A stretch of DNA of 43,199 nucleotides. Origin: Clostridia bacterium (GTDB lineage Bacteria > Bacillota > Clostridia > UBA1212 > UBA1255). Location: positions 1-43,199 of the forward strand of contig JAFWZX010000004.1 of the NCBI GenBank assembly GCA_017517275.1, given 5' to 3'. Positions 8,241 to 17,100 of the stretch are shown here, one piece after another (within the stretch, counting starts at the first letter, position 1; each line of letters starts with the position of its first letter). The notes below the pieces were generated by a model. The model was not told where the DNA came from, searched no databases, and was given only the letters and a program-made list of their open reading frames with translations. The position numbers and the translations under genes were made by a program.

Positions 8241-9356
8241 ATGACCGATAACAGGGATTTGTCAAAGTTAATTAAGACTTTTGATTTTGCCGGTGACAAT
8301 ATTTCCTCGACTGTTTTAAAGAGAGGTCACATTAACGAGACCTACATAATATCAAACACAAATAACGGAAACAACGTAAGATACATTCTTCAAAGGATAA
8401 ACACATCTATTTTTAAAGATCCTGTTGGCTTGATGGAGAACGTAAAGGGCGTTACAGAACATATCCGCCGTGTCACTGAGCAGAAGGGGAAAGAAACATG
8501 TCGCTGTACGCTCAATATAATCCCTACAAAAGACGGAGCTATTTATTATTTTGATGATGATGGCGGTTGTTGGAGAGCATATGATTACATCGAAGACAGT
8601 GTATCATATGATACAGCTTCAAACACTGGTCTTATGTACAAAGCAGGTGTGGCATTGGGGGATTTCCAGCAAATCCTGGCAGAGTATCCTGCCGATACGT
8701 TATCAGAAACCATTGCCAATTTTCACAATACAGTTTCCAGATACTGTGACTTTGATAAAGCTGTTTGCGACGACGTTGCAAACAGAGCTTCTTCGGTTAA
8801 ACAGGAAATAGATTTTATAAGAACACGTAAAGATTTTTGCGGTATTATTATAGATGAGATACAAAAGGGCACTGTTCCTCTGCGGGTTACTCATAATGAT
8901 ACTAAGCTTAATAATATTCTTATGGACAGTGAAACAGATGACGTGCTTTGCTTTGTTGATCTTGATACTGTTATGCCGGGCAGTGCGCTTTATGATTTTG
9001 GAGACAGTATCAGGTTTGCAGCAAGCTCTGCAGCTGAGGATGAGAAGGATCTTAATAAAGTGTGGATGAAGCTGGATTATTTTGAGGCCTATGCAAAAGG
9101 ATATTTAAGCAAAATGTCTAAGGCGTTAACGCCTATGGAGATTCGGTTGCTTCCGGAATCATGCATTCTGCTCACTTTGGAATGCGGGATGAGATTTTTG
9201 GCCGATTACTTGGCAGGAGACGTGTATTTTGGAATTCATTACCCTGAACATAATCTTGACAGAGCCAGAACGCAGTTAAAGTTAGTGGCAGATATGGAGT
9301 CAAAGTTAGATAAAATGCACGATGTGATTGACTCGATTATTGCTGAATTAGGGTAA
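8241..9356 (+). CDS. APH-fold small-molecule kinase, NahK-like (N-acetylhexosamine 1-kinase family)
   Basis: This 371-residue protein has the aminoglycoside-phosphotransferase kinase fold. Visible motifs are KRGHINETYII and YILQRIN at the N-terminus, the catalytic loop VTHNDTKLNNILMD, and the metal-binding VDLDTVMPG followed by LYDFGDSIR. The GHINETY plus LQRIN combination is typical of the bifidobacterial NahK group, which phosphorylates N-acetylhexosamines at C1. The exact sugar cannot be read from the sequence; choline or other sugar kinases are alternatives. It lies 3 bases after the DUF4956 gene, so it is probably the last gene of that operon, and a clear terminator follows. Confidence 0.82.
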   Translation: MTDNRDLSKLIKTFDFAGDNISSTVLKRGHINETYIISNTNNGNNVRYILQRINTSIFKDPVGLMENVKGVTEHIRRVTEQKGKETCRCTLNIIPTKDGAIYYFDDDGGCWRAYDYIEDSVSYDTASNTGLMYKAGVALGDFQQILAEYPADTLSETIANFHNTVSRYCDFDKAVCDDVANRASSVKQEIDFIRTRKDFCGIIIDEIQKGTVPLRVTHNDTKLNNILMDSETDDVLCFVDLDTVMPGSALYDFGDSIRFAASSAAEDEKDLNKVWMKLDYFEAYAKGYLSKMSKALTPMEIRLLPESCILLTLECGMRFLADYLAGDVYFGIHYPEHNLDRARTQLKLVADMESKLDKMHDVIDSIIAELG

Positions 9357-9377
9357 CCGATATTACGATAAATAATC

Positions 9378-9416
9378 GCCCGGGGAATAATTTCCTCGGG
9401 CCCTTTTTTATTTTAT
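9378..9416 (+). terminator. Rho-independent terminator after the NahK-like kinase
   Basis: GCCCGGGGAA at 9378-9387 pairs with TTCCTCGGGC at 9392-9401 (ten pairs including one G-U), with a 4-base loop and a T-rich run from 9404. It separates convergent genes and overlaps the last codons of the minus-strand gene. Confidence 0.88.
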
Positions 9417-10094
9417 AATATCCGGAAATTTTTCACGGATTATGTCGAATACCTGATTATGTATATCTTCTATACTTCTCATGTTTATTGTCCCGTCTGT
9501 ACAGTCGATTTTTACGATACTGTCCATAATATTTGCACAGGCAAGATAGGATCTGCGGACGGAATCTAAGAAGCTAAGGTCTTTTTCATACACATCTGCG
9601 CTGTCTCCGACGTAGTCGCGATGACCTTTCTTAGCAACGTTGTTCGTGGAGGTTTTGACAGGAATGTCAAACAGGAAGAATAAGTCTGGTTGAGGAATTT
9701 TTAATTGGTTAAATTCAAGATCAAAAATCCACTTAATGAATTCGTTTTGTTCAACAATGCTGACACGGGTTCCCTGATAGGCAGCATTTGCTAACGTAGA
9801 TCTGTTGAGCAAGACAACGTCACAATCTTCGGACGGAGGAAAGTCACGATAGGCCATAGCTCTGTCCATAGCATACCAAAGGACCATTGATTTGGGATCT
9901 ACCGTAGCCGCAGTAGCGCTACCTTTGCCGGCTAATAAAATGCCTATTTCGTTTCCGAAAAAAGAGTCGTATTTTGGAAAGTCCATTGTGCCTACCCTAA
10001 GGCCCATAGATTCCAGTTTATCTTTTAACCGTGAGAATTGTACACCTTTACCGCTTCCGTCAATACCTTCAAATGCAATCGTTATGTAACTCAT
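9408..10094 (-). CDS. Thymidylate kinase-like nucleoside monophosphate kinase
   Basis: A 228-residue P-loop kinase with the dTMP kinase start IAFEGIDGSGKG. VLWYAMDRAMAY is the helix after the P-loop region, and NRSTLANAAYQGTR corresponds to the DR-x-x-x-S-x-x-AYQG substrate loop. The C-terminal part includes the LFFLFDIPV strand. Two deviations stand out: the P-loop ends GKG rather than GKT or GKS, and the usual Asp of the DR motif is Asn. It could be a divergent dTMP kinase or a paralogue acting on another nucleotide, so I give no gene symbol. It is the second gene of a minus-strand pair, 22 bases after the UspA-like gene. Confidence 0.8.
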   Translation of the reverse strand: MSYITIAFEGIDGSGKGVQFSRLKDKLESMGLRVGTMDFPKYDSFFGNEIGILLAGKGSATAATVDPKSMVLWYAMDRAMAYRDFPPSEDCDVVLLNRSTLANAAYQGTRVSIVEQNEFIKWIFDLEFNQLKIPQPDLFFLFDIPVKTSTNNVAKKGHRDYVGDSADVYEKDLSFLDSVRRSYLACANIMDSIVKIDCTDGTINMRSIEDIHNQVFDIIREKFPDIIK

Positions 10095-10116
10095 AATACG
10101 TATTATGCTCCTTTAT

Positions 10117-10536
10117 TTATCCTAACTTAAGTGCGTTGCCGTGAGAATCTACGGTATAAACACAAACGTTCCTATCATAATTCAAAAGTAACTCTACAAA
10201 ATCGTTTTTCCCTGTGGTATCGGGAACACCCATTACCATTGCAACAGGCTTTACCGAGGTCATTGCCTTAAATGCCGTTTCCATCTTGTTATCTGAATAC
10301 ATTACGGTTAATTCTGCATCTACGTGGTGCGCAGCATCGACTAAGATTTCCAAATCTTTCATTGTAGAAGACCAATTATTTTTTATAGAATTCTGTATAC
10401 TTATAATCATTAACTCGGCTTTGCTTTCGTCAGCGATTTTTCGGGCACATTCTACGATGGAACGGGATGCATATGGATTTGTTACCCATGCAATAACAAT
10501 GCGGCTATCCCGACGTAATTGTGTTATTTTATCCAA
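10117..10536 (-). CDS. UspA-like universal stress fold protein
   Basis: A 139-residue single-domain protein with the alternating strand-helix pattern of universal stress proteins: SRIVIAWVTNPYASRSIVEC, then AELMIISI, AELTVMYS, AMVMGVP and NVCVYTV. The same fold occurs as the Usp part of KdpD sensors. The usual G-x2-G-x9-G-S ATP motif is not clear, so it may not bind ATP. The start is a TTG (reverse complement of 10534-10536) with GGAG about 8 bases upstream. It is probably co-transcribed with the thymidylate-kinase-like gene downstream. Confidence 0.72.
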   Translation of the reverse strand: MDKITQLRRDSRIVIAWVTNPYASRSIVECARKIADESKAELMIISIQNSIKNNWSSTMKDLEILVDAAHHVDAELTVMYSDNKMETAFKAMTSVKPVAMVMGVPDTTGKNDFVELLLNYDRNVCVYTVDSHGNALKLG

Positions 10537-10847
10537 CGTGATTACTCCGTTCTAATATATTTTATGTCTTTTCATAGGTTACCATAAAAAAATGTGAAAA
10601 ACAAGGGTTTCCACGGCATAAAGAATAGCAGAGTAAAAAGAGAAAATAGTTTACAAGAGTATTTATCGTGCTTTTTACGGCGATTCTACTATGAGGAGAG
10701 GCTTGTTTTGTGGTCGGTAGAGTAATTTTGGTTTGTTTGTAGAGTGACGGAAACAATCAGGATATTATGATTTTGAGTAAGTAGGTGGAAAATACAGTGA
10801 AAAAAGGTAAGACTATAGGTGCAAATTAAAACGCGGAGGATAGCCTT
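10537..10847. other. Divergent intergenic region
   Basis: This 311-base gap separates the minus-strand UspA/kinase pair from the plus-strand SGNH gene, so it should hold promoters for both. I see A/T-rich stretches and a GCGGAGG-type ribosome binding site just before 10848. I see no convincing coding sequence, repeat or hairpin. Confidence 0.6.
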
Positions 10848-11582
10848 ATGAAAAGACAAATCAATAAAGTATTTATATTCGGAGATTCAATCTTAAAAGG
10901 CGTAACGTATAGCGCTGAACGTGCTCGGTACGTAACCTGCAAAGAAGAAAGGTTTGAACAGGTTCGAAATACCGGAATAGAGATTTTTAATTTTTCTCAT
11001 ATGGGAAATCGTGTTACAGACGGCCTTGAACGTATGCAGGCAAATTTAAATAAATCGAACTGTGATGTGAATACGCTTGTTATTATTGAATTTGGAGGTA
11101 ATGACAGCAATCATAAGTGGCAGGAAATATCAGAAAACCCGGACGGAGAGCATTTTGCCCGGACAGCACGTAAAGATTTCATTGACACGTATTGTAAAAT
11201 GATTGATTATGCCGAAAGCTTTGGTGCTAACGTTGCCTGTTGTAATCTTGTGCCATTGTGTTCTGAAAAATATATGAATTGGATATCTGATAAACTGTCT
11301 TACGAAAATATATTAAAGTGGTTGGGAGATATTGATATTTTATATAGGTGGCAGGAATCTTATGACAGACTTGTTGAACAGTGTGCGGCAAAAAAGGGCG
11401 TTGATATAATAGATATCAGAACACCCTTTCTTATAGACCATGATTATAAAAATACTATTTGTACTGACGGAATACATCCGTCGGTACAAGGTCACAGATT
11501 AATCGGAAAGATAATCTGTGAGTTCATCCGTGAAAATTATGAGTGCTGTTCAGATGATTCCCTGCTGCTTACGGGAACCTGA
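10848..11582 (+). CDS. SGNH/GDSL-family hydrolase
   Basis: A 244-residue single-domain hydrolase with all SGNH blocks: FIFGDSI (nucleophile Ser near residue 14), MGNRVTDG (block II Gly), EFGGNDS near residue 82 (block III Asn) and CTDGIHPSVQGH near residue 206 (catalytic Asp and His). There is no signal peptide, so it acts in the cytoplasm. Family members remove acyl or acetyl groups from sugars and lipids; the substrate cannot be told here. A GGAGG precedes the ATG. Its 3' end overlaps a small convergent ORF on the other strand by about 46 bases. Confidence 0.9.
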   Translation: MKRQINKVFIFGDSILKGVTYSAERARYVTCKEERFEQVRNTGIEIFNFSHMGNRVTDGLERMQANLNKSNCDVNTLVIIEFGGNDSNHKWQEISENPDGEHFARTARKDFIDTYCKMIDYAESFGANVACCNLVPLCSEKYMNWISDKLSYENILKWLGDIDILYRWQESYDRLVEQCAAKKGVDIIDIRTPFLIDHDYKNTICTDGIHPSVQGHRLIGKIICEFIRENYECCSDDSLLLTGT

Positions 11583-11731
11583 CATAAATCCTCGTAATTT
11601 TCTGCTTCATTGTAGTCGGCAGGAATCTTTGGGACGTATCCTGTGGTGTCGTTTACAGATGCTACAGGATTTGTCAAAAAAGATTTTTCACAGGGGTATT
11701 TTTTCATAAATCGCTTCTCTTCTTTTTCCAT
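11537..11731 (-). CDS. Small conserved-looking hypothetical protein (about 64 residues)
   Basis: The minus strand encodes a short acidic protein with the pattern NPVASVNDTTGYVPKIP followed by NYEDLCQVP. I recall short clostridial proteins with this kind of VND-x-TG...P...YEDL sequence, but cannot name a family. The composition looks like a real protein rather than an antisense shadow, and it lies mostly in a gap of 325 bases without a plus-strand gene. The start is uncertain: ATG at 11731 preceded by GGAGATGG, or an internal ATG eight codons later preceded by AAGAGAAG. Its tail overlaps the SGNH gene convergently. Confidence 0.5.
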   Translation of the reverse strand: MEKEEKRFMKKYPCEKSFLTNPVASVNDTTGYVPKIPADYNEAENYEDLCQVPVSSRESSEQHS

Positions 11732-11807
11732 AGATATAAAACCATCTCCATTCACTAATTTTTAACTTTTACAAGCCTATTATGAGCCGTAAAATGCAAA
11801 TTATTAG

Positions 11808-11836
11808 TGGATTTTTTTACTACTCAAGTGTATAAT
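11808..11836 (+). promoter_or_regulatory. Candidate promoter for rpiB
   Basis: A perfect TATAAT lies at 11831-11836, about 70 bases upstream of the rpiB start. The matching -35 at 17-base spacing is weak (TGGATT). It probably starts the rpiB-transketolase-PFOR transcript. Confidence 0.45.
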
Positions 11837-11907
11837 GATGAATTGGTGGCCAAGTGGCTGCAGATTTTTCATGTTTAAAAATAAATGACAGAAGGTAGGG
11901 GACATCC

Positions 11908-12348
11908 ATGTACGCAATAGGTAATGATCATACGGCGGTTGAGCTTAAGAACATTATCAAAGCACACCTTGAGAGTAAAGGTGAGATAGTTAAGGACTTT
12001 GGTACGAATGATACCGGCGCAAGTAACTATGCACTTAAGGCTGAAGAGGTTGCCAACAGTGTTGCCAGCGGCGAGTGTGAGAGAGGCATATTGATTTGCG
12101 GAACAGGCGTAGGCATTTCGATTGCTGCAAATAAAGTAAAGGGAATCAGAGCAGTGTGCTGTTCAGAACCTTTTTCAGCAAAGTTGTCAAAACAACATAA
12201 CAATTCAAATATATTGTGCTTTGGCGCAAGAGTAGTAGGCCGAGAGCTTGCTAAAATGATAGTTGATGAATGGTATAACGCAGAGTTTGAAGGCGGAAGA
12301 CATCAGGCACGTGTTGACACCATTTCACAAATAGAATCTAGAAACTAA
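11908..12348 (+). CDS. rpiB: Ribose-5-phosphate isomerase B
   Basis: A 146-residue RpiB/LacA-family isomerase: AIGNDHTAVELK at the start, catalytic Cys in RGILICGTGVGISIAANK near residue 65, and NILCFGARVVG. RpiB interconverts ribose 5-phosphate and ribulose 5-phosphate. The Asp-Tyr-Pro-Asp-Tyr loop common in the family is replaced by SNYALKAEE. RpiB and the related allose or galactose 6-phosphate isomerases are hard to separate, but the transketolase genes directly downstream support a pentose-phosphate role. The ribosome binding site is GAAGGTAGGGG. Confidence 0.9.
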   Translation: MYAIGNDHTAVELKNIIKAHLESKGEIVKDFGTNDTGASNYALKAEEVANSVASGECERGILICGTGVGISIAANKVKGIRAVCCSEPFSAKLSKQHNNSNILCFGARVVGRELAKMIVDEWYNAEFEGGRHQARVDTISQIESRN

Positions 12349-12374
12349 ATCAGAAACTGGAAGGAGATTTATTT

Positions 12375-13235
12375 ATGGATAAGCTTAAAGCTTTAGAGCT
12401 TCAGAAAACAGCTACAATCATCAGAAAGTACGTTATCGAAGAAGTATTTTCTGCAAAATCAGGTCACCCCGGCGGATCACTTTCTTGTACAGATATTTTC
12501 ACGACGCTGTACTTTGATGAAATGAACGTTGACGTTAAGAATCCTAAGTGGGCAGACAGAGATCGCTTCGTTCTTTCTAAAGGACATTGCGCTCCTGCTT
12601 TGTACGCTACACTTGCTGTTAAAGGATTTTTCCCGGAGGCAGATTTGTATACATTCCGTAAAGTAGACAGCTACTTAGAAGGACACCCTAATATGACATA
12701 TGTTCCCGGTGTTGATATGTCAACAGGTTCACTTGGTCAGGGTATCTCTACTGCAGTAGGTATGGCCCTTGCAGGTAAGATTGACAATAAAGACTATCGT
12801 GTATATTCAATCCTCGGCGACGGAGAGCTTGAAGAAGGTCAGGTTTGGGAAGCAGCTATGGCAGCCGCTCATTACAAACTCGACAACCTTACGGCTTTCA
12901 TTGATTACAACGGACTTCAGATCGACGGCAACATTACAGACGTTATGAATCCGGAACCGATTGCTGATAAATTCATCGCTTTTGGTTGGAACGTTATCGT
13001 TGTTGACGGACATAATCATGCACAGATTAAAGATGCAATTGAAGCTGCTAAGACAGTTAAAGGCAAACCTACAATGGTAGTTTGCAGATGCATCAAGGGC
13101 AAAGATGTTTCATTCATGGAGAATCAGTATGGCTGGCACGGTACTGCACCTAACCAGGAGCAAAGAGACCAGGCTATTGCAGAACTGGATGAGAAGTTAG
13201 CAGCTATTGAAGCTGAGATCGCAAAGGAGGCGTAA
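12375..13235 (+). CDS. Transketolase, N-terminal subunit
   Basis: A 286-residue protein equal to the thiamine-pyrophosphate-binding half of transketolase: SGHPGGSLSCTDI, LSKGHCAPALYA, GSLGQGIS, and the TPP motif GDGELEEGQVWEA followed by FIDYNGLQIDG. It needs the C-terminal subunit encoded next. Together they transfer two-carbon units between sugar phosphates. Split transketolases are common in Clostridia and Archaea. AAGGAG lies 9 bases before the ATG. The downstream subunit begins only 4 bases after the stop, so expression should be balanced. Confidence 0.95.
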   Translation: MDKLKALELQKTATIIRKYVIEEVFSAKSGHPGGSLSCTDIFTTLYFDEMNVDVKNPKWADRDRFVLSKGHCAPALYATLAVKGFFPEADLYTFRKVDSYLEGHPNMTYVPGVDMSTGSLGQGISTAVGMALAGKIDNKDYRVYSILGDGELEEGQVWEAAMAAAHYKLDNLTAFIDYNGLQIDGNITDVMNPEPIADKFIAFGWNVIVVDGHNHAQIKDAIEAAKTVKGKPTMVVCRCIKGKDVSFMENQYGWHGTAPNQEQRDQAIAELDEKLAAIEAEIAKEA

Positions 13236-13239
13236 GACT

Positions 13240-14175
13240 ATGGGTAAAGTAGCAACAAGAGAAGCTTATGGAGCAGCCCTTGCTCAGTACGGCGCAGATA
13301 CAAATATAATTGTTTTAGACGCTGACTTGTCTAAATCAACAAAAACAGATACATTTAGAAAAGTGTTCCCTGAGAGACATTTCAACATGGGTATTGCAGA
13401 AGCCAACATGATGAGCGTTGCTGCAGGTCTTGCTACGACAGGTAAAGTAGTATTTGCCAGCACGTTTGCTATGTTCGCATCTGAAAGAGCTTGCGAGCAG
13501 ATCAGAAACTCTATCTGCTATCCGAAACTCAACGTAAAAATCGGTGCTACACACGCCGGCCTTACAGTAGGTGAAGACGGCGCTTCTCACCAATGTGTAG
13601 AAGACTTGGCAGTTATGAGAGCACTTCCTAACATGGTAGTTCTTAGTCCTTGTGACGAAGTTGAGACAAACTTAGCTATCAAAGCAGCTATCGACCATGA
13701 CGGTCCTGTTTATATCAGACTTGGCAGACTTGCTGTAGAAGCAGTTCACGATGCAGAAACTTTTAAATTTGAACTTGGCAAAGGCGTTCAAATTAAAGAA
13801 GGAAATGACCTTACAATCGTTGCGACCGGTCTTATGGTTCAAGAGTCTCTTAAGGCTGCAGAACTCCTCGCTGCAAAAGGTATTAATGCACGCGTTATCG
13901 ACATGCATACAATTAAACCTATCGATAAGGATATTCTTGCAAAAGCATCTAAAGAAACGGGCTTTATCGTTACTGTTGAAGAACATAACGTTACAGGCGG
14001 TTTGGGCGGCGCAGTTTGCGAAGCTATCTGCGATACAGCTCCTTGCAAAGTTCTTCGTATAGGTGTAGAGGAGAAATACGGTAAGTCAGGTACTCCGGCA
14101 GCCCTTCTTGAAAAATACGGTTTAACAGCACAGGCTATTTGCGATAAAATTACAGCAGCATATAAAGGAGAATAA
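13240..14175 (+). CDS. Transketolase, C-terminal subunit
   Basis: A 311-residue protein containing the pyrimidine-binding and C-terminal transketolase domains: DADLSKSTKTDTFRKVFPER, FNMGIAEANMMSVAAGLA with the Glu that activates thiamine, THAGLTVGEDGASHQ, and EEHNVTGGLGGAV. It pairs with the N-terminal subunit upstream. I chose the ATG at 13240 because AAAGGAGG ends 9 bases before it; an upstream in-frame ATG at 13207 lies inside the preceding gene. The ribosome binding site of the PFOR gene lies in its last codons. Confidence 0.95.
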   Translation: MGKVATREAYGAALAQYGADTNIIVLDADLSKSTKTDTFRKVFPERHFNMGIAEANMMSVAAGLATTGKVVFASTFAMFASERACEQIRNSICYPKLNVKIGATHAGLTVGEDGASHQCVEDLAVMRALPNMVVLSPCDEVETNLAIKAAIDHDGPVYIRLGRLAVEAVHDAETFKFELGKGVQIKEGNDLTIVATGLMVQESLKAAELLAAKGINARVIDMHTIKPIDKDILAKASKETGFIVTVEEHNVTGGLGGAVCEAICDTAPCKVLRIGVEEKYGKSGTPAALLEKYGLTAQAICDKITAAYKGE

Positions 14176-14181
14176 TTAGTA

Positions 14182-17100
14182 ATGGCACGTAGAAAGATTT
14201 CAATGGATGGTAATACCGCTGCCGCTCACGTGAGCTATGCTTTTACAGAAGTAGCAAGTATTTATCCTATCACACCATCAAGTGTAATGGCCGAACTTAC
14301 TGACTCATGGTCAGCAACAGGCCTTAAGAATATTTTCGGTGACGAAGTTAAAGTTATCGAAATGCAGTCAGAAGCAGGCGCAGCAGGTACAGTTCACGGA
14401 AGCTTAGCTGCCGGCGCTCTTACAACAACATACACAGCATCACAAGGCTTGCTCCTTATGATTCCTAACATGTATAAGATTGCAGGTGAATTACTTCCTT
14501 GCGTAATTCACGTATCAGCTCGTTGTGTTGCATCACATGCACTGAATATTTTCGGCGATCATTCAGACGTATATGCTTGCCGTCAAACAGGTTTTGCTAT
14601 GATGGCTAACACAAATGCTCAGGAAGTTATGGACTTAGGCGCAGTAGCACACTTGTCAGCTATTAAAGGCAAAGTTCCTTTCCTCAATTTCTTTGACGGC
14701 TTCCGTACTTCACACGAGATTTCTAAGATTGAAGCTTGGGATTATGAAGATCTTAAAGAAATGATCGATCAGGATGCTCTTGCTGATTTCAGAAAGCATG
14801 CTCTCAATCCTGAATCTCCTGCACTTCGCGGCAGCGCAGAAAACGGTGATATTTTCTTCCAGCATAGAGAAGCTTGCAACAAGTATTACGATGCACTTCC
14901 TGCAATCGTTGAAGAATACATGGATAAAGTTAATGCTAAGATTGGCACTAATTATAAGCTCTTTAACTATTACGGTGCACCTGATGCAGACAGAGTTATT
15001 GTTGCCATGGGCAGTATCTGTGACGTTATCGAGGAAGTAATCGACTACATGAATGCAAACGGCGAGAAGGTTGGTCTTGTTAAAGTTCGTTTGTACCGTC
15101 CTTTCTGTGCAGACAGACTTATTGCAGCGATTCCTTCTACATGTAAAAAAATTGCTGTCCTTGACAGAACAAAAGAACCGGGTTCTCTTGGTGAGCCTCT
15201 CTACCTCGACGTTGTTGCAGCTTTGGCTACAAACGGCATCGATGCAAAGGTTGTAGGCGGCCGTTACGGTCTTGGCTCAAAAGACACTCCTCCCCAAAGC
15301 GTATTTGCCGTATATGAGAATCTTAAGGCTGCACAGCCTAAGAACAGCTTTACAATCGGTATCGTAGACGACGTAACAAACCTGTCTCTTGAGGAGAACG
15401 TTAAAGTTGATACGTCACCTGCAGGAACTATTAGTTGTAAGTTCTGGGGCCTTGGCGGCGACGGTACGGTTGGCGCTAACAAAAACTCTATTAAGATTAT
15501 CGGTGACCATACAGATAAATTTATCCAGGCATACTTCCAGTATGACTCAAAGAAGACAGGCGGTATCACAATATCACACCTTCGTTTTGGCGATGCTCCG
15601 ATTAAGTCTTCATATTATGTAACAAAGGCAAACTTTGTAGCATGTCACAATCCTTCATACCTTGTTAAAGGCTATAAGATTGTTAATGACGTTAAGCCCG
15701 GCGGCATCTTCCTCCTCAACTGTCAGTGGACACCGGAAGAGATTGAAGAACATATGCCTGCAGAAGCTAAGCGCTATATCGCTGAGAATAACGTTCAATT
15801 CTACGTAGTTAACGCTATTGATAAAGCAAGAGAGATTGGTATGGGTAAGAGAACAAATACGATTCTCCAATCTGCATTCTTCGCTTTGGCAAACATTCTT
15901 CCTATCGACGAAGCTATCGGTTATATGAAGGCTGCTGCTAAGAAGTCATATATGAAGAAAGGTGAAGCTGTTGTAGAGATGAACTACAAGGCAATCGACG
16001 CAGGCGTAGATGCAATCGTTAAGATTGACGTACCTGCGAGCTGGAAAGATGCTACAGATGATAAGGCTGAGGCAGCTGTAGAAGGCAAACGCGCTGATCT
16101 TGTTAAATTTGTTAAAACAGTACTCAGACCTGTTTCTGCTATGAATGGTGACGCTTTGCCTGTATCTGCTTTCGTTGACTACGTTGACGGTCAGTTTCCA
16201 CAGGGCTCTGCTGCATATGAAAAGCGCGGTGTTGCAGTTGACGTTCCGGAGTGGATTCCTGAAAACTGTATCCAGTGTAACCAGTGTGCATACGTTTGTC
16301 CTCATGCAACAATTCGTCCTTTTGCTATGAACAGCGAAGAAGCTGCTAATGCTCCTGCTTCTACAAAGATGGTTCAGATGAAGGGTAAAGGCTGTGAAGA
16401 ATATCAGTTTACAATGTCCATCAGTCCTCTTGACTGTATGGGTTGTAACCTTTGCGTAAACGTATGTCCTTCCAAGACTAAGGCTCTTAAGATGGTTCCT
16501 CAGGAATCACAGCTTGATCAGCAGGCTGCATTCGATTATGCTGTAGCAACAGTTACAAAGAAGCCTACGTCTTTCTCAGATTTCTCAGTTAAGGGCAGTC
16601 AGTTCAACCAGCCACTCCTCGAATTCTCAGGATCTTGCGCAGGTTGTGCAGAGACATCTTATGCTCGTCTTATTACACAGCTCTTCGGAGAAAGAATGTA
16701 TATCTCCAACGCAACAGGTTGTTCATCAATCTGGGGTGGTTCAGCTCCTGCTACACCTTATACAGTTAATCGTGATTCCGGTCGCGGTCCTGCATGGGCT
16801 AACAGCTTATTCGAAGATAACGCTGAGCACGGTCTTGGTATGTATCTCGGTCAGAAGACAATCAGAAACCGTCTTATCGGATACGTAAAAGAATTAGTAG
16901 AAAAACTTTCTGATGACAACAAAAAAGCTATTGCTCAGGCTTATCTCGATACAGTAGAGGATGGCGCTGCAAATGAAAAAGCTACGAAAGCTCTCGTTGA
17001 AATGTTAGAAAACTGTGGTTGCACAGCAGAGTGTCCTTGCTTTGAACTTAAGAACAAGATCCTCGCAGAGAAAAAATATCTCTCCAAGAAGTCGGTATGG

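Noticed and set aside
10562-10756. 64-codon minus-strand frame in the gap before the SGNH gene
   Set aside because: No ribosome binding site and no recognisable protein pattern; the region more likely holds divergent promoters.
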